Below are positions 7,209 to 14,469 of a stretch of DNA of 44,515 bases, in pieces. Source of the DNA: a virus; IMG/VR virus record IMGVR_UViG_3300009610_000044, positions 1 through 44,515 of that record. One strand, given 5' to 3'. Each line of letters begins with the position of its first letter. Within the stretch, counting starts at the first letter, position 1. Under the pieces are notes generated by a model. That model was not told the origin of the DNA. It searched no databases and saw nothing but the letters and a program-made list of their open reading frames with translations. Made by a program: the position numbers and the translations under genes.

Positions 7209-8020
7209 CAATCTTTCCCCCTTTCTATATTGGTGGCCCGCTCCTCTACCTGACGGAGACGGACCTCGGCAGCTTCTGCGCGTTCGGCCAAAACCAGCCG
7301 CTCGCCCTCCAAAGAGTCAAGGAACATAAACCACGACGTGTCCTGGCCCTTTTGCAGACGGCGGCGTTCGCCTTCGGATTTATGCCAGAGCCGTGCGTCG
7401 TTCTCTACGCTGTCAAGCTCTCGCAGGAGTTCCGCGATACGGGCTTCGGCCTTTCTGAGTGCCAAAGCGTCAAGAACGATTCTCTGAGCGCGGTATTCTG
7501 CGGCTGCCTGTCTGTGTTTGGCGCTCTCTGCTCTGGCCCGCAGTTCGTCTTGTTCTGCGCCCATCGCCGCAATGGTATGGCCGCGCTCAGAGACTTCTTC
7601 AGCAAGCTTTTGAATCTTGGCTGAGATGCGGTCGTAGAGCGGCTTCCCCTTTGTCTCGCCTGCGTCAGAGCACTCGTCCAGCCGCACATGACCCATACGG
7701 GCCTCATTGAGGGCCTCGTCCCGCTCGTTCACGGTGTAGTGCAGAGCGGTTTTCAGTTCGTCTCGCTCCCCCTGGATCTCCGCGAGCCTCGCAGATTGAA
7801 GGGTGAGATCAGACTGAAGTTGGGTGAGGTGCGCCAAAATACTAGGAATGTTACGTGCAAGCTCGCGCAACGTCGCCGCACGTTCCACGAGCAGTGCCGT
7901 ATACACCAACCCTTCGACGGCCACGCGGTCATCAATCAACGCCGCCCCGTATGTTAAGGCGTCTGAAATGTCCAGCCTCGCCCGGATCCCCGCCAGGGTC
8001 GCCTCGTCCTTATTAGTCAT
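7208..8020 (-). CDS. Long coiled-coil protein
   Basis: It encodes 270 residues from ATG 8020 (ATGA overlap, GGGGAG upstream). A globular N-terminal section (ATLAGIRARLDISDALTYG) is followed by about 200 residues of Ala/Glu/Arg/Leu-rich coiled coil. It is probably an oligomeric structural or scaffolding early protein. No enzyme motif is seen. It is one of three coiled-coil genes in this arm. Confidence 0.6.
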   Translation of the reverse strand: MTNKDEATLAGIRARLDISDALTYGAALIDDRVAVEGLVYTALLVERAATLRELARNIPSILAHLTQLQSDLTLQSARLAEIQGERDELKTALHYTVNERDEALNEARMGHVRLDECSDAGETKGKPLYDRISAKIQKLAEEVSERGHTIAAMGAEQDELRARAESAKHRQAAAEYRAQRIVLDALALRKAEARIAELLRELDSVENDARLWHKSEGERRRLQKGQDTSWFMFLDSLEGERLVLAERAEAAEVRLRQVEERATNIERGKD

Positions 8021-8310
8021 AGGACTCCCCGACAATCAGCGCAACGAAATCGCTTCGGCTTCGACATGTCTCCGTCGGGCCACATCAGCTCACCCCCAAA
8101 TGACGGCTGCATCTTGCCGCAGTCATAGCAAGTTTTCGAGTGCATTTTGTTTCGAGCCGCTTGATAGATGAGAGCCATTTCTGGCTCTGTCCATCTTTCC
8201 CGAGTAATGAACTCAACGAGGTCCTTTACGACCTGGTCTCTTGGAACCTGTTGACCCTTTGAGCGTGCTATCGCCTGTTCTATCGGCGTCTGTCGGTTTA
8301 TCACTCCCAC
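8017..8310 (-). CDS. Small zinc-ribbon protein
   Basis: It encodes 97 residues, starting at GTG 8310 (or GTG 8304), with about 98 bases of overlap with the gene upstream. CYDCG and a C-terminal FRCADCRG form a four-cysteine site. The N-terminal half is helical (VVKDLVEFITRERWTEPEMA). Role unknown, probably nucleic-acid or protein binding. Confidence 0.55.
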   Translation of the reverse strand: MGVINRQTPIEQAIARSKGQQVPRDQVVKDLVEFITRERWTEPEMALIYQAARNKMHSKTCYDCGKMQPSFGGELMWPDGDMSKPKRFRCADCRGVL

Positions 8311-8503
8311 TTAATCCCCCCAACGCACGTATCATTCGTGCTTTTTCCTCTGGTGTTCTGATGTGGAGCCTTAGCAGCCCCTCAATCTGGTCTAATAGAA
8401 ACTCGTGAACGACTTCGTGCCTGATGAGAGGCTTAGGCTTGTGATCCTCGACCTTCTCATCAGGCACCTTACCTACGACGCGAGAGCCGAACTTGAGGTC
8501 CAT
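8213..8503 (-). CDS. Hypothetical 96-residue protein
   Basis: ATG 8503 begins a frame with a helical core (HEVVHEFLLDQIEGLLRLHI) and a disordered Lys/Gly/Ser tail. The tail overlaps the next gene by about 98 bases in another frame. Both frames keep plausible protein composition, so I keep both. Function unknown. Confidence 0.5.
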   Translation of the reverse strand: MDLKFGSRVVGKVPDEKVEDHKPKPLIRHEVVHEFLLDQIEGLLRLHIRTPEEKARMIRALGGLSGSDKPTDADRTGDSTLKGSTGSKRPGRKGPR

Positions 8504-8509
8504 GTCTTT

Positions 8510-8755
8510 CTACGTGTCGGACTCTCCCCCGAGGGTCTTGATACGTTCGACGAGAGCCTTATCGATGAGCCCTTTGACTTCCAGGTCGGTCACTCGCTTG
8601 CTCAGGTGCTCGTCAACGGCCCTTTCGATGGCTCCCTTGTAGCGGCCCATCTGCGTGCGGACCTGATTGTCTACGATTGCGTTGACCTGACGCATCACCG
8701 TCTCTTTGATGGTCGTCTGAAGAATCTCGTCGGGAATCGTAAACTTGACATCCAT
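8510..8755 (-). CDS. Hypothetical 81-residue helical protein
   Basis: ATG 8755 has GGCGAGG upstream. The product starts MDVKFTIPDEILQTTIKET and is predicted to be helical throughout, ending in GGESDT. No family recognised. It sits in a run of equally small early genes. Confidence 0.55.
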   Translation of the reverse strand: MDVKFTIPDEILQTTIKETVMRQVNAIVDNQVRTQMGRYKGAIERAVDEHLSKRVTDLEVKGLIDKALVERIKTLGGESDT

Positions 8756-8760
8756 CTGAA

Positions 8761-8934
8761 CTACCTCGCCGCCATCACGTAGTCAGTCGAGGCCTGATTG
8801 CAGACCATGAACGAGACGAAGTGCGCGCACCAACCACCCTGGCCGTCGGCGCGCGTCTCCTGATAACTGCCGGCGATGTAGGCCACGAGCACCACGGCCA
8901 CGAACGCGAGAATCAGTCTCTTATGTTTCATCAT
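8761..8934 (-). CDS. Small membrane protein
   Basis: It encodes 57 residues from ATG 8934 (GGAGATTG upstream). A basic start and one transmembrane helix are clear (MMKHKRLILAFVAVVLVAYI), then a short domain with two cysteines (GWCAHFVSFMVCNQAS) that would be periplasmic if the anchor is N-in. Disulphide bonding is possible. It might act in lysis or superinfection exclusion; nothing specific supports either. Confidence 0.55.
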   Translation of the reverse strand: MMKHKRLILAFVAVVLVAYIAGSYQETRADGQGGWCAHFVSFMVCNQASTDYVMAAR

Positions 8935-8936
8935 TT

Positions 8937-9140
8937 TCAATCTCCAAAGGCTTTACGTGCAGCCTCTTTGCCCGACGTTGCCGCCATTCTCCAGAACTCA
9001 TAGGAGTTCAGCTGCTTCGACGCCAGCGCCCACTCTCCCATCGCGAACGCCTGGACGTAAGAGTTCCAGTAGAGAATCGCTCTCACCTCGAACTCGTTCA
9101 TGTCCGAGGCTATTTGTGCTCTACGTGGCACCGGATACAT
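8937..9140 (-). CDS. Hypothetical 67-residue protein
   Basis: It starts at ATG 9140, sharing bases with the upstream stop (TAATG). The product is helical and rich in Trp/Tyr/Phe (AILYWNSYVQAFAMGEWALA, then NSYEFWRMAAT). No family recognised. Confidence 0.5.
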   Translation of the reverse strand: MYPVPRRAQIASDMNEFEVRAILYWNSYVQAFAMGEWALASKQLNSYEFWRMAATSGKEAARKAFGD

Positions 9141-9358
9141 TAGCGCCCATCCTCGTCGGGAAACATGTCCTCGCCACGAGCCGCACGCCTCTCAGCCGCC
9201 CTCAGGCAACGCGCACAGATGGATGATGGAGCCCCAACGCGCAACACTCGGCCACAGCCACCGACACACCGCCACCGCTGACGTCCCTTGCTGTCGATCT
9301 GCGGACAATCACCCGACTCGTGGCCGCAGCAGGGATAATCTTCACATCTTGCCATCAT
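9140..9358 (-). CDS. Small cysteine-rich zinc protein
   Basis: It encodes 72 residues with eight cysteines plus His (CEDYPCCGHESGDCP, RWRCVGGCGRV, ICARCLRAAERR), enough for two zinc sites. The stop overlaps the next start, and the start overlaps the stop of the gene upstream by 17 bases. This is one of a series of tiny Cys-rich proteins in this arm; likely a nucleic-acid or protein adaptor. Confidence 0.55.
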   Translation of the reverse strand: MMARCEDYPCCGHESGDCPQIDSKGRQRWRCVGGCGRVLRVGAPSSICARCLRAAERRAARGEDMFPDEDGR

Positions 9359-9557
9359 GCACCATCAATTCTGTCTGCTTCTCCATGAACTCGACGATGA
9401 CTTTCAGGTCGATCACCTCGAACTGCCAATCATCTTGAAAGGCGCTGAACCACCACTTGCCGTCCTCGAGCCGGACCTCTCCGACCACCTCGCCGTTCTC
9501 GATGACCTTGAACACCTCGTCGAAGTCGTTCTGCTTGTTAAACTCCAAAGCCATCAT
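9342..9557 (-). CDS. Hypothetical 71-residue protein
   Basis: ATG 9557 follows AAGGAGAG by a normal distance; the longer frame upstream runs through the hairpin and is not chosen. The product is a beta-rich domain (VFKVIENGEVVGEVRLEDGK, then WWFSAFQDDWQFEVI). No family recognised. Confidence 0.6.
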   Translation of the reverse strand: MMALEFNKQNDFDEVFKVIENGEVVGEVRLEDGKWWFSAFQDDWQFEVIDLKVIVEFMEKQTELMVHDGKM

Positions 9558-9580
9558 GCTCTCCTTATCAACGAGTCCAC

Positions 9581-9654
9581 TGAGAGACCCCACAGGGTTA
9601 TGTCTAGACTTCTGGGGGTTGTCCCACTGAGTATCTAGACTGTGGGGTCTCTCA
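9581..9654. promoter_or_regulatory. Long imperfect hairpin between genes
   Basis: Fifteen bases at 9581-9595 (TGAGAGACCCCACAG) pair perfectly with 9640-9654. Inside, GTCTAGA (9602-9608) can pair with TCTAGAC (9634-9640), and TGGG with CCCA closes a small loop. It separates the helicase/zinc-ribbon pair from the next leftward gene. It lacks a T-run on either strand, so processing, attenuation or protein binding is more likely than a simple terminator. Confidence 0.55.
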
Positions 9655-9658
9655 AACC

Positions 9659-9742
9659 CTACTTGCGAAGTTTACACCGACACACGGGGCAGATAGAACC
9701 TCGTGCCAGATTGAACTCACGCGCGCATTTGGGACACTTCAT
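9659..9742 (-). CDS. 27-residue zinc-ribbon microprotein
   Basis: ATG 9742 overlaps the helicase stop exactly (ATGA). The product is essentially only a ribbon: MKCPKC at the start and CPVCRCK near the end, 17 residues apart. It is too short for routine gene calling, but the overlap and the intact CxxC pair make it believable. It may be a cofactor for the helicase encoded just upstream, whose N-terminus carries a similar CxxC. Confidence 0.5.
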   Translation of the reverse strand: MKCPKCAREFNLARGSICPVCRCKLRK

Positions 9743-11310
9743 CGAATTATATTGCTCCTTCCCTTTTGACGAATGATGCTCGCCAGCTCTTGAAAGAGAC
9801 TTGACTGGTCCCAGGGAACCGTCTTGCCATCGAGCGTCTGTCCGACCGTAGCACGCTTCTGCTCAATCAACTGAGTCAGCCACTCGTCTATCGTGCCAAT
9901 CGCTATGAGGTAGGCCGCGGTGATGATACCACCTTCTGACCTCTTGATTGTCGTGCCGGGCCGTGGGAATCGAGCTTCGGCTTGCTCTTCGTTCGCCGGA
10001 TTCCACTGACGCTCGACTACTAAGCAGTCCGAGCAGAACTGAAGGTTAAGTCCCTCGCCGGCAGCCAATGTAGACGCCACGAGAATACGGCAGCCCGGTG
10101 TCCTGAAGCGGTCGACGTTTCTCTGACGCTCCTGAACGTCCATGTCCGACGTAATCTCGGCTGCTCCTTCGTAGCCACCATCCTCAAGCGTCTTTTGGAG
10201 CTTGCGGATAATCATCTGTCCAACGTCTTTATGGTGGACGAAGATAGTCAGCTTGCGATTCGTGCCGAGCAGGAACTCCTCAGCGTAGTCGACTGCGTCT
10301 TGCGCTTTGCTTAGACCAGTCAAATGGCGCATCTTAGCGAAGTATCCGAGGAGATTCGTGCTATTCCAATCGGCATCAGCGTCGAGCCCTTCGTAATAGT
10401 CGATAAAGTCGGCTACTACCTTTTTGTAGGCCTCGAGCAGCCCTTCCTCCATGTCCACCTTGCGGAACGTGCGGAAGATGGGCGGCAGGTCGGGGAGAAC
10501 GTCCTCTCTCTTGAAGCGAATAATCCAGTCTTTTGTCTTTTTCTCGAACATGACGGGATACTTAAGTCCATAAGCCTTGATACCGTCATACACAACGTCG
10601 TCACGGAGGAACTTTGCCTCTGAGGGGAACTGCTCAGGGTTGACGAAATTGAGTATCGAGAAGTATTCCCCCGCGTTGTTCTTGATTGGCGTCCCTGAAA
10701 GACCACGTCGATGTGAAATGCCGGAGAACATGCGCCTAAGAGCTTTCGTCCGCGCCGAAGTGCTGTTCTTAAACTGCTGACACTCATCGACGGTGACACT
10801 CTTAAAACGCGCACAAGTTGCCTCGTCCCATTTGAGGTTTCGCAGCATGTCTCCCGACACGATTACGACGGGGAACAGGTCCAAATAGGGCTGCTCTTTC
10901 GACGAGTAGATGACCTGGGCCGCGATGCCTGCCCATCTGTAAGTCTCCGCGAGCCACTGGAGCCTAAGACCAGACTTAACGATGTAGAGAGCGGGCAACA
11001 TCGCTGCCTTGTTCCTCAACAAAACAGCCAAGTCGCAGACCGTCTTGCCGAGTCCCATCTCATGTGCGATGATTGCGTTCCCACCAGCAGCCTCGACGAA
11101 CTCTACGGTCTTGATCTGATAGTCGAAAAGCATCCGACCATCTTCCGACACAATTTCATCGGGGCTCGGGGGTGCCAAAGCGTCGCGCGTGATTGTGTGC
11201 TTGCAGTCCAGAGTGATGTAAATTTTGTTACCAGCCTTGAGAGCCGACTTCTGGACCGCAATCTTCTTGCAGAATGGACACTTGCGCTTGATGACGGTGA
11301 TTTTGCTCAT
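9739..11310 (-). CDS. SNF2-like DEAD/H-box helicase
   Basis: From ATG 11310 (ATGA overlap) it encodes 523 residues. An N-terminal zinc knuckle (CPFC, residues 11-14, with a later DCKH) precedes a superfamily 2 ATPase: Walker A HEMGLGKT (83-90), DECQ box (175-178), SGTP motif III (205-208) and a C-terminal RecA domain ending in motif VI-like QAEARFPRPG. The GLGKT and DExQ-type motifs and the lack of inserts match small phage SNF2/HepA-like helicases. It probably translocates on duplex DNA during replication or recombination. Note RFPRPG in place of the common R(I)xRxGQ. Confidence 0.85.
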   Translation of the reverse strand: MSKITVIKRKCPFCKKIAVQKSALKAGNKIYITLDCKHTITRDALAPPSPDEIVSEDGRMLFDYQIKTVEFVEAAGGNAIIAHEMGLGKTVCDLAVLLRNKAAMLPALYIVKSGLRLQWLAETYRWAGIAAQVIYSSKEQPYLDLFPVVIVSGDMLRNLKWDEATCARFKSVTVDECQQFKNSTSARTKALRRMFSGISHRRGLSGTPIKNNAGEYFSILNFVNPEQFPSEAKFLRDDVVYDGIKAYGLKYPVMFEKKTKDWIIRFKREDVLPDLPPIFRTFRKVDMEEGLLEAYKKVVADFIDYYEGLDADADWNSTNLLGYFAKMRHLTGLSKAQDAVDYAEEFLLGTNRKLTIFVHHKDVGQMIIRKLQKTLEDGGYEGAAEITSDMDVQERQRNVDRFRTPGCRILVASTLAAGEGLNLQFCSDCLVVERQWNPANEEQAEARFPRPGTTIKRSEGGIITAAYLIAIGTIDEWLTQLIEQKRATVGQTLDGKTVPWDQSSLFQELASIIRQKGRSNIIR

Positions 11311-11609
11311 GCTGTCAACCCGCAGTCTGGGCAAATCTTACCCTTGAGTGGGGCTGAGAGACCCATAAGCGGGGCCGAGAGACCCAAGAACGCGTCACTG
11401 TTACACTTGGGGCAACGAGATTCGTCAAGAACTTCTATCACAAGCTCGTGCGTGATGTCCTTCGGAGCTGGAATGGGCTGACCTTCGTCGTCCAGGTCGA
11501 ACAGATCCCACATACGTTCCTTGACGGCCTCAGCCACCTCTCCGAGCATGTCCTGATTGACAGAGGGGTGAAACTCCACCTTGAACACGATGAACAGCTT
11601 ATTTGCCAT
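11307..11609 (-). CDS. Zinc-ribbon protein with internal repeat
   Basis: It encodes 100 residues from ATG 11609 (a GTG lies three bases before). The N-terminal domain is alpha/beta (LFIVFKVEFHPSVNQDMLGE). The C-terminus is a ribbon, CPKC...CPDC, whose knuckles are separated by a direct repeat (GLSAPLMGLSAPLKG). At DNA level the repeat carries GGGTCTCTC twice, the same motif found in the arms of the hairpin at 9581-9654. It is coupled to the helicase gene. Confidence 0.55.
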   Translation of the reverse strand: MANKLFIVFKVEFHPSVNQDMLGEVAEAVKERMWDLFDLDDEGQPIPAPKDITHELVIEVLDESRCPKCNSDAFLGLSAPLMGLSAPLKGKICPDCGLTA

Positions 11610-11618
11610 CACAGCACC

Positions 11619-11771
11619 TCAATCAACCCGAAACACGATAAAATCAATCTTCTCGACCGTCTGCGCGTGAGCCTTGAGCCAGCGGACGATTTCCACGGGC
11701 TCCGAGAAATGCACAATCCGATACCAGCCAGCGTAGGCATTGAGCCAGTAACCGAGATGATAGACAAACAT
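11619..11771 (-). CDS. Hypothetical 50-residue protein
   Basis: ATG 11771 lies eight bases after the stop of the upstream gene, and the stop lies ten bases before the next start. The product is compact and aromatic (MFVYHLGYWLNAYAGWYRI, then VRWLKAHAQTVEKIDFIVF) and resembles a small ferredoxin-like alpha/beta fold. It fills an otherwise empty gap. No family recognised. Confidence 0.5.
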   Translation of the reverse strand: MFVYHLGYWLNAYAGWYRIVHFSEPVEIVRWLKAHAQTVEKIDFIVFRVD

Positions 11772-11778
11772 AGGAGAA

Positions 11779-12003
11779 TCAACCCTTCATCAAGAGGTCA
11801 GCATAATCAAATGCCGCCTCAACCTTCGCCTGTTTCGACGCCTGTCCGGTGAGTCCGTGCGTAGGCGTATCCATCATCGACTTGAGAATCGCGCAGGCCA
11901 GCATCATCCGAACAATCTTCTCAGGATGCCGACCAGTCCTCTCTGCGTATTCGACTAAAAGCTCGTCCATGACTACCTCGTTAATTGTTCGGTCTGCGAA
12001 CAC
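11779..12003 (-). CDS. Hypothetical 74-residue helical protein
   Basis: The frame starts at GTG 12003; ATG 11970 (MDELLVEYAERTG) has a better ribosome site (GAGG) and is an alternative. It is mostly helical (VRMMLACAILKSMMDTP, then KVEAAFDYADLLMKG). No motif. The stop is close to the next small gene. Confidence 0.5.
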   Translation of the reverse strand: MFADRTINEVVMDELLVEYAERTGRHPEKIVRMMLACAILKSMMDTPTHGLTGQASKQAKVEAAFDYADLLMKG

Positions 12004-12017
12004 TTTCTGCCCTGTAT

Positions 12018-12905
12018 TTAGGACTTGAACTTCGCAATGAGCGCTTCGAGGTTCGCAGGGATGGCCGTTCCGACCGATGTCAGCGTCGTCCGAATAGTCG
12101 CTTCGTCCATCTGGAGCTTGACGAACTGCTTGACCTGCTTTTCGGCCGTCGTCAGTCCAGCGTCGGCCTTCGGAGATTTCGGCGCTTTTGCTGCCTTTTC
12201 GGTTTTGACCTTGCGGCCACTCATGAACTCGGAGTCTCGATCTTTCAGACCCTTGAGCTTCTTGGCGTCGACCAGGTGAAGCTTGCCCTCGTAAGTGGCC
12301 TTGATCGCGTTCTTCTGAATCTTGACCCTACGGATCATGCGTTCGAGACGATGCCGAAGCGTTAGGAGGTCGTCAGCGCTGAGGTCTTTGACCTCTGCCA
12401 CCGTAGCGTTGAAGGTCGCCAGATACTCCTCGTCAATGTCTTCCATGTCTGCGAGCTTCGGGGAGACTTCAAGAGGAACCTCGGGTAGGTCTGCAATCGA
12501 CACGTTCGGTGCCGTGGGGTGAGCCAGGGTTGGGATAATGCTACCCTGGACGATGTAGTTCTCTGCATCGATTGCTGCACGATGTTTGCAGTCCGTGCAA
12601 TCAGCGGCGCTTGCCTTCGGAAAAGTCACGTGGAATCGGCAGAGACGCACACCATCGAGGAGTTGAGAAGCCTCACACGCGCACACGTCGCAGCCGCCGT
12701 CAATCTTCATAGCGTCCTTGATAACCTTGGACACTTGAATCTCCCAGGCCCGTTCAGCGTCCCTCGTAGCCTTGAGGTCGCCGAGCCCTGTGGGAACGTC
12801 GGTCTCTCGCAGTTCGCTTGCGGGAGTGTCCTCGATAGTGGGGAGGACGTTTTCAGCGTCTTCTCCTAAAAGGTCTCTCAGGTTGAACTCGTCTTTGTTT
12901 GACAT
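12018..12905 (-). CDS. Hypothetical protein with Cys-rich centre
   Basis: This 295-residue protein has an acidic N-terminus, a Cys/His cluster at about 73-107 (CDVCAC, LCRFH, CTDCKH) that may hold zinc, a long helical pair (about 160-200) and a Lys/Ala-rich linker before a final helical domain (KQFVKLQMDEATIRTTL). I recognise no family. It is the second gene of the leftward operon, next to the promoter, so it is expressed first and may be regulatory. Confidence 0.6.
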   Translation of the reverse strand: MSNKDEFNLRDLLGEDAENVLPTIEDTPASELRETDVPTGLGDLKATRDAERAWEIQVSKVIKDAMKIDGGCDVCACEASQLLDGVRLCRFHVTFPKASAADCTDCKHRAAIDAENYIVQGSIIPTLAHPTAPNVSIADLPEVPLEVSPKLADMEDIDEEYLATFNATVAEVKDLSADDLLTLRHRLERMIRRVKIQKNAIKATYEGKLHLVDAKKLKGLKDRDSEFMSGRKVKTEKAAKAPKSPKADAGLTTAEKQVKQFVKLQMDEATIRTTLTSVGTAIPANLEALIAKFKS

Positions 12906-12920
12906 ATCAGTGTCCTCGAA

Positions 12921-13073
12921 TCACGATTGTTGACGTATCGTCTTGAGCCTGCGCAGGACCGTTGTCAGCTTGCGCTCTCGAGCCTTGCGTTGACATACTG
13001 CGATGCAAGCTATCTTGGTAGGACAGCTCTCGCAGTAGCGTCTCGACAACGGCTCGTTTCGTCCATGTCCCAT
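12921..13073 (-). CDS. 50-residue Cys4 basic protein, first gene of the leftward operon
   Basis: ATG 13073 opens the leftward operon; the stop lies 15 bases before the next start. The product (MGHGRNEPLSRRYCESCPTK onward) carries four cysteines (C14, C17, C23, C27) in a pattern suited to one zinc or Fe-S site, followed by a strongly basic helix (RKARERKL...RRLKTIR). This is a plausible small DNA-binding regulator. No family assigned. Confidence 0.5.
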   Translation of the reverse strand: MGHGRNEPLSRRYCESCPTKIACIAVCQRKARERKLTTVLRRLKTIRQQS

Positions 13074-13157
13074 GTTTTTGCTCTAGGATGAAAACAAACG
13101 ACCTGTAGTATCGTGGCGTTTTTCGGTTATATTCATGGCGTTTTTTGGGCAGATTCT

Positions 13158-13187
13158 AGTGTAACACACTTTTCATCGATCCTACAA
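13158..13187 (-). promoter_or_regulatory. Leftward sigma70-type promoter
   Basis: On the minus strand, TTGTAG (13187-13182) and TACACT (13163-13158) are separated by 18 bases. Transcription would begin about 80 bases before the first leftward gene. The -10 hexamer is identical to that of the rightward promoter at 14,900. The -35 box overlaps one copy of the 15-bp AGTCCTTTAGAATCA repeat, which suggests control by a protein bound there. Confidence 0.6.
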
Positions 13188-13520
13188 GTCCTTTAGAATC
13201 AACACTTTAGCCCCACTTTGTGATCCAAAGAGGCTTCCATACCCCTGTCCCCCCCCATTCGATGGGGCCAAGCCCTTGATCCCATTTTCGGTCATATATC
13301 GGAGGTCGATATATTGAGGTTTTTATATCGGGGGTTTTTATAATGTGTTTTTTTATTCTTATATATATATAAAACTAATATATACAATAATCATGCCATC
13401 TTTCAAACTGACCTAAAAAGTGGACACTCGATGACCGAAAACGGAACACTCGGACAGCCCTTTTATAACAGGGGGGACCCCCATCGGGCTTGTAATTATA
13501 GGTTAAGTCCTTTAGAATCA
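13187..13520. repeat. Direct repeat AGTCCTTTAGAATCA (two copies)
   Basis: Identical 15-mers lie at 13,187-13,201 and 13,506-13,520. The first overlaps the -35 region of the leftward promoter. The equal orientation and 304-base spacing suggest a binding site or duplicated promoter segment, not a hairpin. Confidence 0.6.
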
Positions 13521-13852
13521 GCGGTTTACGAGGATTCGACACACCAAAAAAACGCCATAAAAACGGGCAGAATATGCCAGAAAAACGGCTATAAAACGGC
13601 CAAAAATATAAAAGCGTAAGAAAAGCGAAAACTCATATAAGGCCCAAGGTGCGATCGCGAGCTCGGCCTATAGCTAAGTGCCAGGATCGAATTGAAAACT
13701 GTTCAGGGGCAGCCTAAACTGTTCTAGGGGCATTGTAGCGTATGACCCCCAACGTGCGGTCAGTCCGGGAGCACCGTCCTATAAAGTGGACACTATTATA
13801 TCGGGTGACAAATATTGTCAGCCTGAGTCGAAGCGCGTCCACTTTAGTGGAC
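13417..13852. promoter_or_regulatory. Operator-like AGTGGAC sites (three)
   Basis: AAAGTGGACACT occurs at 13,417-13,428 and 13,783-13,794, and a perfect palindrome GTCCACT-TT-AGTGGAC at 13,837-13,852. The shared half-site AGTGGAC suggests a dimeric regulator with one full and two half sites, upstream of the isolated gene at 13,957. Confidence 0.5.
13696..13732. repeat. Short tandem-like direct repeat
   Basis: AAACTGTTCAGGGGCA (13,696-13,711) is followed 20 bases later by AAACTGTTCTAGGGGCA (13,716-13,732), differing by one inserted T. Two turns of helix apart, the copies could bind a protein side by side. Confidence 0.5.
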
Positions 13853-13920
13853 GTAAAATATATTTCGGTTGTGTATTGATTTGCGTCCTATTGGGGCTTG
13901 CGTTCCGGTAGAATGTTCTT

Positions 13921-13940
13921 GGCTGGCGCGAATGCCAGCC
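13921..13940. promoter_or_regulatory. Leader hairpin GGCTGG-N8-CCAGCC
   Basis: A perfect hairpin (GGCTGGC/GCCAGCC, six-base loop) sits 16 bases before the start codon at 13,957, in the probable mRNA leader. The same GGCTGG-N8-CCAGCC frame recurs after that gene at 14,491-14,514. Leader hairpins of this kind can stabilise an mRNA or bind a regulator. Confidence 0.5.
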
Positions 13941-13956
13941 AAATCAAAGGACGGTT

Positions 13957-14469
13957 ATGGAAACCATCACAAACGAACAGACGACGACGGAGACGGCCAA
14001 GGTCGAAAAGGACGCGATTGTCCTTCTGGCGCACACGGACGAGCGGATTCCCGAAGCCGCGCGTCCATTGGTCGAGTCCGGCGCGCTGGAAGCCGAGGTG
14101 AAGACGGTCGAGGTCGAGGTCAAGGGAGCCAAGGACAAGGCCAAGCGTGACTACGTCCGGCTCACGGCCCTGAGCATCGAAGGCGCGCTGTTTCTGGTTG
14201 GCGGCCGCATGACAAAGGTGTCGGCCAAGGACGAAGATGGCAAGGACGTGCCAGTCGAGCAGCGCGGTAACGGCGTGCTCGATTACTTCAACTACGGCTA
14301 CGACCTCGGGGTCCGCTCCACCGTTCGCAACGCGCTTCTGCTCACGCTGGAAGGCCCGGAGAAGGCTATCGAGCGTGGCGTGAAGGGCTTGATGGCCGCT
14401 GGGATCGATGAGACAGTGGCTCGCGCCATTGTCATCGAGCAGCGCAAGCTGAAGGGCTTGGCGGTCTAA
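13957..14469 (+). CDS. Conserved-looking protein of unknown function, isolated transcription unit
   Basis: It encodes 170 residues with AAAGGA five bases upstream. An acidic Thr/Glu-rich N-terminus is followed by an alpha/beta domain (RLTALSIEGALFLVGGRM, DYFNYGYDLGVRSTVRNALL) and a basic end (RAIVIEQRKLKGLAV). No family recognised. It stands alone: hairpin before it, hairpin and intrinsic terminator after it, operator-like sites upstream. Codon choice is strongly C/G-ending like that of the capsid gene, suggesting abundant expression. That is compatible with an early host-takeover protein, a DNA-binding structural protein or a regulator. Confidence 0.65.
   Translation: METITNEQTTTETAKVEKDAIVLLAHTDERIPEAARPLVESGALEAEVKTVEVEVKGAKDKAKRDYVRLTALSIEGALFLVGGRMTKVSAKDEDGKDVPVEQRGNGVLDYFNYGYDLGVRSTVRNALLLTLEGPEKAIERGVKGLMAAGIDETVARAIVIEQRKLKGLAV

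Larger units (their letters stand above)
13074..13956. other. Non-coding central control region, candidate replication origin
   Basis: These 880 bases between the divergent arms hold no convincing gene. Visible content: the leftward promoter; AAAAACGCCA-type repeats (13,110-13,150 and, inverted, 13,545-13,600); a C-run with flanking CCCCATTCGATGGGG; alternating TATATCGG elements; a long AT-rich tract at 13,320-13,400; the AGTGGAC sites; and a final hairpin. Repeats plus an AT-rich unwinding tract beside divergent transcription fit an origin or regulatory hub. A -10-like TAGAAT (13,909-13,914) without a clear -35 may serve the gene at 13,957. Confidence 0.5.

Noticed and set aside
13431-13619. 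Open frame of 62 codons in the central gap (MTENGTLGQPF start)
   Set aside because: No ribosome site before the ATG, Lys/Asn-rich composition reflecting the AT-rich repeats, and it crosses the repeat copies; treated as non-coding.
13860-13956. Strong sigma70 promoter for the isolated gene
   Set aside because: Only a TAGAAT-like -10 (13,909-13,914) is found, without a -35 at a suitable distance; kept as a weak note only.
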